NCBI RefSeq assembly: GCF_002837185.1
Contig: NZ_KZ478009.1
Coordinates: 16,830-80,829, forward strand
Source: Pseudomonas fluorescens
Lineage (GTDB): Bacteria > Pseudomonadota > Gammaproteobacteria > Pseudomonadales > Pseudomonadaceae
DNA: 64,000 nt
Direction: 5' to 3'
Made by a program: the position numbers and the translations under genes. The first letter of the stretch is position 1; each line of letters begins with the position of its first letter. Below, piece by piece: positions 33,617-42,536 of this stretch. The notes under the pieces are model-generated. The model searched no databases, had not been told where the DNA came from, and worked only from the letters and a program-made list of their open reading frames with translations.

Positions 33617-34945
33617 TCAGCGCAACATGCCGCTGCCGTAGCCCTTCAGGTTGGCTTTCTTCATCAGGGATTCGTACTGGTGCGAAACGAGGTGCGATTG
33701 TACTTGGGACATGAAGTCCATCACAACCACGACCACGATCAGCAACGAGGTCCCGCCAAGGTAGAACGGAACGTTTGCCGCAACCACCAGGAACTGGGGA
33801 AGCAAACACACGGCCGTCATATATAGAGCACCGAACAGGGTCAAACGAGTCAGAACGCCATCAATGTAGCGTGCAGACTGCTCACCCGGACGAATACCCG
33901 GAATAAAGGCACCGGACTTCTTCAGGTTTTCCGCTACGTCTTTCGGATTGAACATCAACGCCGTATAGAAGAAGCAGAAGAAAATAATCCCTGCACTAAA
34001 CAGCAGAATATTCAACGGCTGACCAGGAGCGATCGACTGAGAGAGGTCCTGCAGCCAGCCCATATTTTCAGACTGACCAAACCAGGTACCCAACGAAGCC
34101 GGAAACAGCAAGATGCTGCTCGCGAAAATTGCCGGAATAACGCCGGCCATATTCACCTTCAGCGGCAAGTGGCTGGTCTGCGCAGCAAAGACCTTACGGC
34201 CCTGCTGACGCTTGGCGTAGTGAACAGCAATACGACGCTGACCACGCTCAATGAACACCACGAAACCGATAATCGCTACTGCCAGCAAACCGATGGCAAC
34301 CAGGGCGAAGATATTGATATCACCCTGACGCGCAGACTCGAAAGACTGCCCAATTGCTCTCGGAAGACCGGCGACGATACCTGCGAAAATCAACATCGAG
34401 ATACCGTTACCAACACCACGCTCAGTAATCTGCTCACCCAGCCACATCATGAACATCGCACCAGCCACAAACGTGGATACCGCGACGAAATGGAAGCCAA
34501 AGTCACCAGTGAACGCAACGCCCTGCCCTGCCAGGCCAACGGACATGCCGATAGCTTGAACCAGAGCGAGGACGACAGTGCCGTAGCGGGTGTACTGGCT
34601 AATCTTGCGACGGCCAGCTTCACCTTCCTTCTTCAACTGCTCCAGCTGCGGGCTGACGGCGGTCATCAGTTGCATGATGATCGATGCCGAAATGTACGGC
34701 ATGATCCCCAGTGCAAAGATGCTCATCCGCTCCAGCGCGCCGCCGGAAAACATGTTGAACAAGCTAAGAATGGTCCCCTCATTCTGTCGAAACAGGTCTG
34801 CGAGTCGGTCCGGGTTGATACCTGGAACCGGGATGTGTGCGCCTATTCGGTAGACGATAATCGCCAGGAACAGAAAACGCAGACGAGCCCAAAGTTCAGA
34901 CATACCGCCTTTGCCGAGCGCTGAGAGAGCACCTTGCTTAGCCAT
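33617..34945 (-). CDS. secY: Preprotein translocase channel subunit SecY
   Basis: A 442-residue inner-membrane protein with ten predicted helices. The N-terminal amphipathic start is [21 protein letters not shown]. The plug-region [12 protein letters not shown], the [10 protein letters not shown] segment and the cytoplasmic loop [20 protein letters not shown] are SecY hallmarks. It forms SecYEG for Sec-dependent export and membrane insertion. Its ATG directly follows the rplO stop (TAA-ATG), showing translational coupling with L15. Confidence 0.98.
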
Positions 34946-35383
34946 TTATTCCTCGAACTTGCCGCCAGCTGCTTCGATAGCCGAACGCGCACCTTTGGTG
35001 GCGCCGATTCCCTTGCCGATAGTGACAGCGCGAGTCACTTCACCGGACAGCATGATTTTCACACGCTGTACGTTGACGTTGATCACGTTGGCATCTTTCA
35101 GGGTCTGCACAGTAACGATGTCGCCTTCCACTTTAGCCAGCTCGGACAGACGCACTTCTGCGCGGTCCATGGCTTTCAGGGATACGAAACCGAACTTAGG
35201 CAGGCGACGATGCAGCGGCTGTTGACCGCCTTCAAAGCCTGGAGCAATGGTGCCACCGGAGCGGGAGGTCTGACCTTTGTGGCCACGGCCACCGGTCTTA
35301 CCCAAACCACTACCGATACCACGGCCCGGACGATGCTTTTCGCGACGGGAACCCGGCGCTGGACTCAGATCATTGAGTTTCAT
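34946..35383 (-). CDS. rplO: 50S ribosomal protein L15
   Basis: A 145-residue L15 of the large subunit. The Gly/Arg-rich N-terminus reads MKLNDLSPAPGSRREKHRPG, then GSGLGKTGGRGHKGQTSRSG. Its stop abuts the secY start with no intergenic base. It follows rpmD. No anomaly was seen. Confidence 0.98.
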   Translation of the reverse strand: MKLNDLSPAPGSRREKHRPGRGIGSGLGKTGGRGHKGQTSRSGGTIAPGFEGGQQPLHRRLPKFGFVSLKAMDRAEVRLSELAKVEGDIVTVQTLKDANVINVNVQRVKIMLSGEVTRAVTIGKGIGATKGARSAIEAAGGKFEE

Positions 35384-35386
35384 CGA

Positions 35387-35563
35387 TTAACCCTCTACAC
35401 GCAGCATGTAGTAAGCCTTGTTGATCATCCCGCGATTCTCGGGAGTATCCTGGACTTCTACAGTGTGACCGATGCGACGCAGACCCAGACCTTTAACACA
35501 CAGCTTGTGGTTAGGAATGCGGCCGGTCATGCTTTTGATCAGCGTTACTTTAACGGTAGCCAT
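35387..35563 (-). CDS. rpmD: 50S ribosomal protein L30
   Basis: A 58-residue protein deduced by hand, starting [19 protein letters not shown] and ending [12 protein letters not shown]. The segment [19 protein letters not shown] is the L30 signature. It lies between rpsE and rplO with 2-3 bp gaps on each side. Confidence 0.97.
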
Positions 35564-35565
35564 GA

Positions 35566-36066
35566 TCAGAAGATCTCCTTCACAGTCAGGCCACGCTTGG
35601 CAGCGATGGACTCAGGAGATTGCATAGCTTTCAAACCTTTGAAAGTGGCGTGAACCACGTTTACCGGGTTAGTCGAGCCGTAGCACTTGGCCAGAACGTT
35701 CTGAACGCCAGCAACTTCGAGGACAGCACGCATAGCGCCGCCAGCGATGATACCGGTACCTTCAGAAGCAGGCTGCATGTACACCTTCGAAGCGCCATGG
35801 GCGGACTTCATTGCGTACTGCAGGGTAGTGCCGTTCAGATCAACCTGGATCATGTTGCGACGAGCAGCTTCCATTGCCTTCTGGATCGCGGCAGGCACTT
35901 CACGTGACTTGCCACGGCCGAAGCCAACACGCCCTTTACCATCACCCACCACGGTCAACGCGGTGAAAGTGAAGATACGGCCGCCTTTAACGGTTTTGGC
36001 TACGCGGTTAACTTGAACCAGCTTCTCAATGTAGCCTTCGTCGCGCTTTTGGTCGTTATTTGACAT
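35566..36066 (-). CDS. rpsE: 30S ribosomal protein S5
   Basis: A 166-residue S5. The dsRBD-like domain (about 10-75) reads [20 protein letters not shown] and [20 protein letters not shown]. The C-terminal domain includes [21 protein letters not shown]5 contributes to decoding accuracy and helicase activity at the mRNA entry. The Gly/Ala-rich loop around [15 protein letters not shown], where spectinomycin-resistance changes occur, looks wild-type. Confidence 0.98.
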
Positions 36067-36069
36067 AAC

Positions 36070-36420
36070 TTAGAACTCCAGCCCAGCTTCACGAGCAGCA
36101 TCAGCCAGCGCTTTAACGCGGCCGTGGTACTTGAAGCCAGAGCGGTCGAAAGCCACTTGCGAGACGCCCACGGCCTTAGCACGTGTAGCGACCAGCTGGC
36201 CAACCTTAGTGGCCGCGTCGATGTTGCCGGTGGCACCATCACGCAGTTCTTTATCCAAAGTCGAGGCGCTTGCCAGGACTTTGTTGCCGTCGGCCGAGAT
36301 GACCTGGGCGTAGATGTGCTGCGACGAGCGATACACGCAGAGACGCACGACTTCGAGTTCGTGCATTTTCAGGCGTGCTTTGCGAGCGCGACGCAGTCGA
36401 GTAACTTTTTTGTCGGTCAT
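36070..36420 (-). CDS. rplR: 50S ribosomal protein L18
   Basis: A 116-residue L18 that binds 5S rRNA with L5 and L25. The segments LRVCVYRSSQHIYAQV-like LCVYRSSQHIYAQVISADG, ATKVGQLVATRAKAVGVSQV and FDRSGFKYHGRVKALADAAR are typical. It lies between rplF and rpsE with short spacers. Confidence 0.98.
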   Translation of the reverse strand: MTDKKVTRLRRARKARLKMHELEVVRLCVYRSSQHIYAQVISADGNKVLASASTLDKELRDGATGNIDAATKVGQLVATRAKAVGVSQVAFDRSGFKYHGRVKALADAAREAGLEF

Positions 36421-36430
36421 TTGCTATGCC

Positions 36431-36964
36431 CTACTTCTTCTTGGCTTCTTTACGACGGACGACTTCGTCCGCGTAGCGCACACCTTTGCCTTTGTACGGC
36501 TCTGGTGGACGGAAGTCGCGGATCTCAGCGGCCACCTGACCTACCAGCTGCTTATCGATGCCCTTGATCAGGATATCGGTTTGGCTAGGGGTCTCAGCGG
36601 TGATGCCTTCCGGCAGTTCGTAATCCACTGGGTGCGAGAAGCCAAGGGCCAGGTTCAAAACCGTGCCTTTTGCTTGCGCTTTGTAACCAACACCGACCAG
36701 CTGGAGCTTACGCTCGAAGCCTTGGCTTACGCCTTGGACCATGTTGTTTACCAACGCACGCGTGGTACCGGCCATTGCGCGAGTTTGTTGATCGCCATTG
36801 CGAGCAGCGAAACGCAGCTCACCAGCTTCTTCAACGATCTCAACGGACGAATGGATATTCAGTTCAAGAGTGCCCTTGGCACCCTTCACCGAAAGCTGTT
36901 GGCCTGCGAATTTGACTTCGACACCGGCTGGCAGCTTAACGGGGTTCTTAGCGACGCGAGACAT
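36431..36964 (-). CDS. rplF: 50S ribosomal protein L6
   Basis: A 177-residue L6 with two similar alpha/beta domains. The start is MSRVAKNPVKLPAGVEVKF. The second half has LVGVGYKAQAKGTVLNLALG and the C-terminal rRNA-binding DFRPPEPYKGKGVRY. It stands near the factor-binding site of the large subunit. It follows rpsH by 12 bp. Confidence 0.98.
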   Translation of the reverse strand: MSRVAKNPVKLPAGVEVKFAGQQLSVKGAKGTLELNIHSSVEIVEEAGELRFAARNGDQQTRAMAGTTRALVNNMVQGVSQGFERKLQLVGVGYKAQAKGTVLNLALGFSHPVDYELPEGITAETPSQTDILIKGIDKQLVGQVAAEIRDFRPPEPYKGKGVRYADEVVRRKEAKKK

Positions 36965-36976
36965 GCTTATCCCCCC

Positions 36977-37369
36977 TTAGAACACAGTGCAAAGAACTTC
37001 GCCGCCGACACCGGCAGCGCGCGCAGCACGATCCGTCATCACACCTTTGTTGGTGGAGACGATAGACACGCCCAGACCGCCACGAACTTTCGGCAGATCT
37101 TCAGCGGACTTGTACTGACGCAGGCCTGGACGGCTAACGCGCTTCACTTCCTCGATGACCGAACGGCCTTCGAAGTATTTCAGCTCGATGGACAGCAGTG
37201 GCTTGATTTCGCTGCTGATCTGATAACCCGCAATGTAGCCTTCGTCTTTCAGGACTTTGGCAACAGCTACCTTCAACTTGGAAGATGGCATGCTTACGAC
37301 GGACTTTTCAGCCATCTGGGCATTACGGATACGAGTTAGCATGTCCGCTAACGGGTCCTGCATACTCAT
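36977..37369 (-). CDS. rpsH: 30S ribosomal protein S8
   Basis: A 130-residue S8, a central 16S-binding protein; in E. coli it autoregulates the spc operon. The start ATG at 37369 (MSMQDPLADMLTRIRNAQMA) is kept over the internal ATG at 37363, matching the P. aeruginosa start from memory. The C-terminal STNKGVMTDRAARAAGVGGE is characteristic. Unusually, 209 bp with hairpins and a promoter separate it from rpsN. Confidence 0.98.
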   Translation of the reverse strand: MSMQDPLADMLTRIRNAQMAEKSVVSMPSSKLKVAVAKVLKDEGYIAGYQISSEIKPLLSIELKYFEGRSVIEEVKRVSRPGLRQYKSAEDLPKVRGGLGVSIVSTNKGVMTDRAARAAGVGGEVLCTVF

Positions 37370-37449
37370 GGGCTAGACGCTCCTAATACAAAAAAATTAG
37401 CCTTGCGGCTACATATGTCGCCGAGAATCTTCCGAGCGTAAAAAACACG

Positions 37450-37463
37450 GGCTCAGGCGAGCC
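37450..37463 (-). terminator. Second hairpin between rpsN and rpsH
   Basis: GGCTC-GCCT-GAGCC on the minus strand followed by CGTGTTTTTT: a short stem with a six-T tract. It could attenuate transcripts that read through from rpsN. Confidence 0.5.
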
Positions 37464-37467
37464 GCGT

Positions 37468-37496
37468 ATTTTAGACACAGTCCGGAAATGAAACAA
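37468..37496 (-). promoter_or_regulatory. Internal spc promoter candidate (rpsH)
   Basis: -35 TTGTTT at 37496-37491 and -10 TAAAAT at 37473-37468 on the minus strand, spacer 17 bp. The -35 overlaps the right arm of the first hairpin. Confidence 0.55.
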
Positions 37497-37515
37497 GCCC
37501 CAAAAGGGGCTTGTT
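37492..37515 (-). terminator. Strong hairpin after rpsN
   Basis: AACAAGCCCC-TTTT-GGGGCTTGTT, a perfect ten-base stem with a four-base loop, followed on the minus strand by TCATTT. It interrupts the spc operon downstream of rpsN. Confidence 0.65.
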
Positions 37516-37578
37516 CCAGATTCAAGGCCACCGGCGGTCAGTATCTTGCGAACCCGACCACCTTGGCGTTGAAAGTAC

Positions 37579-37884
37579 TTACCAGCTGGCTTTAACCAGA
37601 CCTGGGACGTCACCACGCATTGCCGCTTCACGCAGTTTGTTACGGCCAAGGCCGAACTTGCGGTAAACGCCGTGTGGACGACCGGTCAGGCGGCAGCGGT
37701 TACGCATGCGCGAGGCGCTTGCGTCACGTGGCTGCTTCTGCAGAGCAACTGTAGCTTCCCAACGCGCTTCTGGACTTGCGTTCAGATCAACGATGATTGC
37801 TTTCAGTGCTGCACGCTTCTTGGCGTACTTGGCAACCGTGAGCTGACGTTTCAGCTCGCGGTTTTTCATGCTCATCTTGGCCAT
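37579..37884 (-). CDS. rpsN: 30S ribosomal protein S14
   Basis: A 101-residue S14 of the long, zinc-free type. The start at 37884 (MAKMSMKNRELKRQ) is chosen over the upstream in-frame extension because it matches the family. The core RNRCRLTGRPHGVYRKFGLGR-type segment NRCRLTGRPHGVYRKFGLG lacks the CxxC pairs of the short form. It is followed by an unusually long spacer before rpsH. Confidence 0.97.
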   Translation of the reverse strand: MAKMSMKNRELKRQLTVAKYAKKRAALKAIIVDLNASPEARWEATVALQKQPRDASASRMRNRCRLTGRPHGVYRKFGLGRNKLREAAMRGDVPGLVKASW

Positions 37885-37897
37885 GGTCCTACTCCAA

Positions 37898-38437
37898 TCA
37901 GTTGCGGAACGGGAATTTGAAAGCACGCAACAGGGCGCGACCTTCATCATCGTTCTTGGCAGTGGTGGTCAGGGTGATGTCCAGACCGCGGAGAGCATCG
38001 ATCTTGTCGTAGTCGATTTCCGGGAAGATGATCTGCTCTTTCACGCCCATGCTGTAGTTACCACGACCATCGAAGGACTTGGCATTCAGGCCGCGGAAGT
38101 CGCGAACCCGAGGCAGGGAGATCGACAGCAGACGATCCAGGAATTCATACATACGCTCACGGCGCAGAGTCACTTTGACGCCGATCGGCCAGCCTTCGCG
38201 GACTTTAAAGCCAGCGATGGATTTCCGAGCGTAAGTCACAACGACTTTTTGACCGGTGATCTTTTCCAGGTCAGCAACAGCGTGCTCGATGACTTTTTTG
38301 TCACCGACCGCTTCGCCCAAACCCATGTTCAGGGTGATTTTGGTAACGCGTGGAACTTCCATCACGTTCGAAAGCTTAAGTTCTTCCTTAAGTTTCGGTG
38401 CGATTTCTTTCCAGTAAATCTCTTTTAGTCGTGCCAT
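37898..38437 (-). CDS. rplE: 50S ribosomal protein L5
   Basis: A 179-residue L5 that carries 5S rRNA into the large subunit and touches P-site tRNA. Typical segments are VMEVPRVTKITLNMGLGEAV, KSIAGFKVREGWPIGVKVTL and GNYSMGVKEQIIFPEIDYD. It lies between rplX and rpsN with short spacers. Confidence 0.98.
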   Translation of the reverse strand: MARLKEIYWKEIAPKLKEELKLSNVMEVPRVTKITLNMGLGEAVGDKKVIEHAVADLEKITGQKVVVTYARKSIAGFKVREGWPIGVKVTLRRERMYEFLDRLLSISLPRVRDFRGLNAKSFDGRGNYSMGVKEQIIFPEIDYDKIDALRGLDITLTTTAKNDDEGRALLRAFKFPFRN

Positions 38438-38457
38438 GGTCTTCTACCTAGCAGTGT

Positions 38458-38772
38458 TCAAGCATCAACCGCTTTTTGGGTCGACTTGAAGACACGAATT
38501 TTCTTGCCATCTTCTACTTTGAAACCAACGCGGTCAGCCTTGTTGGTTTCGCCGTTGAAAATGGCGACGTTAGAAGCGTCCAGTGGAGCTTCTTTTTCGA
38601 CGATACCGCCTTGCACGCCCGACATCGGGTTAGGCTTGGTATGACGCTTGACCAGGTTCAGACCACCGATAACCAGACGGTTATTAGCGAGAACCTTAAG
38701 CACCTTACCGCGCTTACCTTTGTCTTTGCCGGCGATCACGATGATCTCGTCGTCACGACGAATCTTTTGCAT
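38458..38772 (-). CDS. rplX: 50S ribosomal protein L24
   Basis: A 104-residue L24 with an N-terminal KOW motif (IRRDDEIIVIAGKDKGKRGK), an assembly-initiator protein on 23S rRNA. It follows rplN by 11 bp and precedes rplE by 20 bp. Confidence 0.98.
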   Translation of the reverse strand: MQKIRRDDEIIVIAGKDKGKRGKVLKVLANNRLVIGGLNLVKRHTKPNPMSGVQGGIVEKEAPLDASNVAIFNGETNKADRVGFKVEDGKKIRVFKSTQKAVDA

Positions 38773-38783
38773 GTCGGATCTCC

Positions 38784-39152
38784 TTACAGCACTTCTGGGG
38801 CGAGCGAGACGATCTTCATGAACTTCTCAGTACGAAGTTCACGGGTCACTGGCCCAAAGATACGGGTGCCGATAGGCTCTTGCTTGTTGTTCAGAAGAAC
38901 AGCAGCGTTGCCATCAAAGCGGATAATGGAGCCATCAGCACGACGTACGCCGTGACGAGTGCGGACTACAACAGCAGTCATCACTTGGCCTTTTTTCACT
39001 TTACCGCGAGGAATTGCTTCCTTGACGGTCACTTTGATGATGTCACCGATACCAGCGTAACGACGATGGGAGCCACCCAGCACCTTGATGCACATAACGC
39101 GGCGAGCGCCGCTGTTATCGGCCACATCGAGCATGGATTGAGTCTGAATCAT
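38784..39152 (-). CDS. rplN: 50S ribosomal protein L14
   Basis: A 122-residue L14, first gene of the spc operon. The start is MIQTQSMLDVADNSGARRVM. The segment VRTRHGVRRADGSIIRFDGN and the C-terminal FMKIVSLAPEVL are typical. It sits at the subunit interface and can bind the RsfS silencing factor. No separate spc promoter was obvious before it; only 23 bp separate it from rpsQ, so it is probably read through from the S10 operon. Confidence 0.98.
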   Translation of the reverse strand: MIQTQSMLDVADNSGARRVMCIKVLGGSHRRYAGIGDIIKVTVKEAIPRGKVKKGQVMTAVVVRTRHGVRRADGSIIRFDGNAAVLLNNKQEPIGTRIFGPVTRELRTEKFMKIVSLAPEVL

Positions 39153-39175
39153 ATAATTTCTCCGACCCCTAGTCC

Positions 39176-39442
39176 TTAGACTTCCACAGCGCGTTCGAGA
39201 ACATCAACCAGCGCCCAAGACTTGGTCTTGGCCAGCGGACGAGTTTCACGAATAGTGACCTTGTCGCCGATGTGGCACTGATTGGTTTCGTCGTGCGCGT
39301 GCAGCTTAGTCGAACGCTTAACATATTTACCGTAGATCGGGTGCTTAACGCGACGCTCGATCAAAACGGTGATGGTTTTGTCCATCTTGTCGCTGACAAC
39401 ACGGCCAGTCAGCGTACGGACAGTCTTTTCGGCTTCAGCCAT
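39176..39442 (-). CDS. rpsQ: 30S ribosomal protein S17
   Basis: An 88-residue OB-fold protein binding 16S rRNA. The ATG at 39442 (MAEAEKTVRTLTGRVV) is chosen over a codon two positions upstream. Signature segments are VSDKMDKTITVLIERRVKHP and IGDKVTIRETRPLAKTKSW. It follows rpmC with a 2-bp gap and ends the S10 operon. Confidence 0.97.
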   Translation of the reverse strand: MAEAEKTVRTLTGRVVSDKMDKTITVLIERRVKHPIYGKYVKRSTKLHAHDETNQCHIGDKVTIRETRPLAKTKSWALVDVLERAVEV

Positions 39443-39444
39443 GA

Positions 39445-39636
39445 TCACTTACCTGCCTGCTGGTTGAGCACAGTCTTCACGCGAGCGATGTCACGCTTAA
39501 CTTGCGAGAGCAGATGAGACTGCCCCAACTGGCCAGTTGCTTTCTGCATACGCAGATTGAACTGGTCGCGCAGCAGGCCGAGCAGTTGCTCGTTCAGCTG
39601 CTGTGCGGATTTTTCACGAAGTTCATTCGCTTTCAT
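39445..39636 (-). CDS. rpmC: 50S ribosomal protein L29
   Basis: A 63-residue helical hairpin protein near the exit tunnel, [20 protein letters not shown] to VLNQQAGK. Its ATG overlaps the rplP stop (TGATG). The coupling and size match the S10 operon of other Pseudomonas. Confidence 0.97.
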
Positions 39637-40049
39637 CACATCACCGTCCGTTTAACAAAGGAGGTGGCGAGCGGCAGCTTTGCAGCAGCCAGGGCGAAAG
39701 CCTCACGCGCCAGCTCTTCAGAAACGCCCTCGATTTCATACAGGACTTTGCCTGGCTGAATCTGGGCTACCCAGTATTCCACGTTACCCTTACCTTTACC
39801 CATCCGAACCTCGAGAGGTTTTTTGGAGATCGGCTTGTCCGGGAATACACGGATCCAGATCTTGCCGCCACGTTTTACGTGACGGGTCAGAGCACGACGC
39901 GCTGACTCGATCTGACGAGCGGTGAGACGACCACGAGCTACAGACTTCAGCGCGAACTCGCCGAAGCTGACTTTGCTACCGCGCTGAGCCAGACCACGGT
40001 TGTGGCCTGTCATCTGCTTGCGGAACTTCGTACGCTTAGGTTGCAACAT
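39636..40049 (-). CDS. rplP: 50S ribosomal protein L16
   Basis: A 137-residue L16, required for tRNA positioning at the A site. Start [20 protein letters not shown]; other typical segments are [20 protein letters not shown] and the Gly-rich [20 protein letters not shown]. Its stop overlaps rpmC. Confidence 0.98.
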
Positions 40050-40061
40050 TTGGCGTACCCC

Positions 40062-40748
40062 TTACTTAGCAGCTTTTTTACGAGGCGCTGGTGCTTGTGG
40101 TTTCAGTTCTTCTTGGCGACCACCAATTACTTCGCCTTTGAAGATCCAAACCTTTACACCGATCACACCGTAGGTGGTGTGAGCTTCGTAGTTGGCATAG
40201 TCGATGTCGGCACGCAGGGTGTGCAGTGGCACACGACCTTCGCGATACCATTCAGTACGTGCGATTTCAGCACCGCCGAGACGACCGCTCACTTGGATTT
40301 TGATGCCTTTGGCACCAATGCGCATGGCGTTCTGTACAGCGCGCTTCATAGCGCGACGGAACATTACGCGACGCTCCAGCTGCTGAGCTACGCTCTGCGC
40401 AACCAGCATACCGTCGAGCTCCGGCTTGCGGATCTCTTCGATATTGATGTGCACAGGCACACCCATTTGCTTGGTCAGGTCCTGACGCAGCTTCTCAACA
40501 TCTTCACCTTTCTTCCCGATAACGATACCTGGACGAGCAGTGTGGATGGTGATACGTGCGGTTTGCGCCGGGCGATGGATATCGATACGGCTTACGGACG
40601 CGCTTTTTAGTTTGTCTTGGAGATACTCACGCACCTTCAGATCAGCGAACAAATAGTCCGCATAAGTCCGGCCGTCTGCATACCAGACGGAGGTGTGTTC
40701 CTTGACGATTCCCAGGCGAATGCCAATGGGATGTACTTTCTGACCCAT
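40062..40748 (-). CDS. rpsC: 30S ribosomal protein S3
   Basis: A 228-residue S3. The ATG at 40748 ([20 protein letters not shown]) is chosen over an upstream extension because it matches the universal N-terminus. The KH domain (about 38-108) carries the GxxG loop in [14 protein letters not shown]. The C-terminal domain includes GCEIARTEW-like [21 protein letters not shown]3 helps form the mRNA entry. It is 13 bp after rplV. Confidence 0.98.
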
Positions 40749-40761
40749 CTCTTCGACTCCG

Positions 40762-41094
40762 TTACTTGTCAGCAACCTTGACAGTGATATGGCAAGACCG
40801 CTTGACGATGCGATCAGCACGGCCTTTGGCACGTGGCATGATGCGCTTCAGCGAACGCCCTTCGTTGACGAAAACGGTGCTGACCTTCAGGTCATCAACG
40901 TCTGCGCCTTCGTTGTGCTCGGCGTTGGCTACGGCCGACTCCAGCACTTTCTTCATGATCTCGGCGGCTTTCTTACTGCTGAAAGCCAACAGGTTGAGCG
41001 CTTCGCCCACCTTCTTCCCGCGGATCTGGTCGGCGACCAAGCGGGCTTTCTGGGCGGAGATTCGAGCGCCCGACAACTTAGCGGCTACTTCCAT
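40762..41094 (-). CDS. rplV: 50S ribosomal protein L22
   Basis: A 110-residue L22 whose long hairpin lines the exit tunnel. Typical segments are [20 protein letters not shown] and the hairpin tip region [20 protein letters not shown], which has no macrolide-resistance deletion. Short spacers place it in the S10 operon. Confidence 0.98.
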
Positions 41095-41105
41095 TTCCTA
41101 ACCCC

Positions 41106-41381
41106 TTAACGCTTGGCTTTCTTGTCTGCCACGTGCCCACGATAAGTGCGGGTACCGGCAAACTCGCCCAGTTTGTGGCCGACCATGTCTTCGTTAACGA
41201 GAACTGGGACGTGTTGACGACCGTTGTGTACTGCGATGGTCAGACCGACCATTTGTGGCAGGATCATCGAACGACGCGACCAGGTCTTAACTGGTTTGCG
41301 ATCGTTCTTTTCCGCCGCCACTTCGATCTTCTTCAGTAGGTGAAGATCAATAAAAGGACCTTTTTTCAGAGAACGTGGCAC
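41106..41381 (-). CDS. rpsS: 30S ribosomal protein S19
   Basis: A 91-residue S19 at the 30S head (MPRSLKKGPFIDLHLLKKIE). The start codon is GTG (41381). Other typical segments are KTWSRRSMILPQMVGLTIAV and GHKLGEFAGTRTYRGH. It lies between rplB and rplV. Confidence 0.98.
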   Translation of the reverse strand: MPRSLKKGPFIDLHLLKKIEVAAEKNDRKPVKTWSRRSMILPQMVGLTIAVHNGRQHVPVLVNEDMVGHKLGEFAGTRTYRGHVADKKAKR

Positions 41382-41397
41382 TGTCGTATCCCTCTAT

Positions 41398-42222
41398 TTA
41401 CTTGCGACGACGGACGATCATTTTGTCGGTACGCTTATTACCACGAGTCTTCGCGCCCTTAGTCGGGAAGCCCCATGGCGATACCGGATGACGACCACCA
41501 GAGGTACGACCTTCACCACCACCGTGTGGGTGGTCAACCGGGTTCATGGCAACACCACGAACGGTTGGGCGAACGCCACGCCAGCGTTTGGCACCAGCTT
41601 TACCCAGCGAACGCAGGCTGTGCTCGGAGTTCGAGACTTCGCCCAGGGTCGCACGGCATTCAGCCAGCACTTTACGCATCTCACCAGAACGCAGACGCAG
41701 GGTCACGTAGACACCTTCACGAGCGATCAGCTGAGCCGAAGCACCAGCGGAACGAGCGATTTGCGCGCCTTTACCTGGCTTCAATTCGATGCCGTGTACG
41801 GTGCTACCAACTGGAATGTTGCGCAGTTGCAGAGCGTTGCCCGGCTTGATCGGTGCCAGGGCACCTGCGATCAGCTGGTCGCCAGCGCTCACGCCTTTAG
41901 GGGCGATGATGTAGCGACGCTCGCCATCTGCGTACAGCAGCAGAGCGATGTGAGCAGTACGGTTTGGATCGTATTCAATACGCTCGACAGTGGCGGAGAT
42001 GCCATCTTTGTCGTTGCGACGGAAATCGACCAGACGATAATGCTGCTTATGGCCACCACCGATGTGACGAGTGGTAATGCGACCATTGTTGTTACGACCA
42101 CCAGTCTTCGATTTTTTCTCGAGCAGCGGTGCGTGAGGAGCGCCTTTATGCAGCTCCTGGTTGACCACCTTGACCACAAAACGGCGGCCAGGGGAAGTCG
42201 GTTTGCATTTAACGATTGCCAT
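41398..42222 (-). CDS. rplB: 50S ribosomal protein L2
   Basis: A 274-residue L2, near the peptidyl-transferase centre and required for subunit joining. Start MAIVKCKPTSPGRRFVVKV; later GRITTRHIGGGHKQHYRLVD and VAMNPVDHPHGGGEGRTSG, containing the conserved His of the peptidyl-transferase region. It precedes rpsS with a 16-bp gap. Confidence 0.98.
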   Translation of the reverse strand: MAIVKCKPTSPGRRFVVKVVNQELHKGAPHAPLLEKKSKTGGRNNNGRITTRHIGGGHKQHYRLVDFRRNDKDGISATVERIEYDPNRTAHIALLLYADGERRYIIAPKGVSAGDQLIAGALAPIKPGNALQLRNIPVGSTVHGIELKPGKGAQIARSAGASAQLIAREGVYVTLRLRSGEMRKVLAECRATLGEVSNSEHSLRSLGKAGAKRWRGVRPTVRGVAMNPVDHPHGGGEGRTSGGRHPVSPWGFPTKGAKTRGNKRTDKMIVRRRK

Positions 42223-42236
42223 GATGCACCCCTTCC

Positions 42237-42536
42237 TTACTCAGCACTGCTGCTGAAATCGAGATCTTGGCCTGGCTGAAGGGAGATAACTGCCTTCTTC
42301 CAGTCATTACGCTTGCCCAGACCGCGAGCAGTGCGCTTGCTCTTACCCAGAACATTCAGGGTAGTAACACGCTCTACTTTCACGCTGAACAGGCTTTCGA
42401 CGGCCTTCTTGATTTCCAGCTTGGTTGCGTCAGTTGCAACCTTGAAAACGAACTGGCCTTTCTTGTCAGCCAGAACCGTAGCCTTTTCGGAAACGTGCGG
42501 GCCAAGCAGAACTTTAAATACGCGTTCCTGGTTCAT
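42237..42536 (-). CDS. rplW: 50S ribosomal protein L23
   Basis: A 99-residue L23 at the exit tunnel, docking site for trigger factor and SRP. Start [20 protein letters not shown]; the exposed loop and [20 protein letters not shown] are typical. Its ATG overlaps the rplD stop by 4 bp. Confidence 0.98.

Noticed and set aside
37383..37649. Minus-strand open frame in the rpsN-rpsH spacer
   Set aside because: It begins inside rpsN in another frame and crosses both hairpins; no domain or Shine-Dalgarno. The spacer is better explained by regulatory structure.
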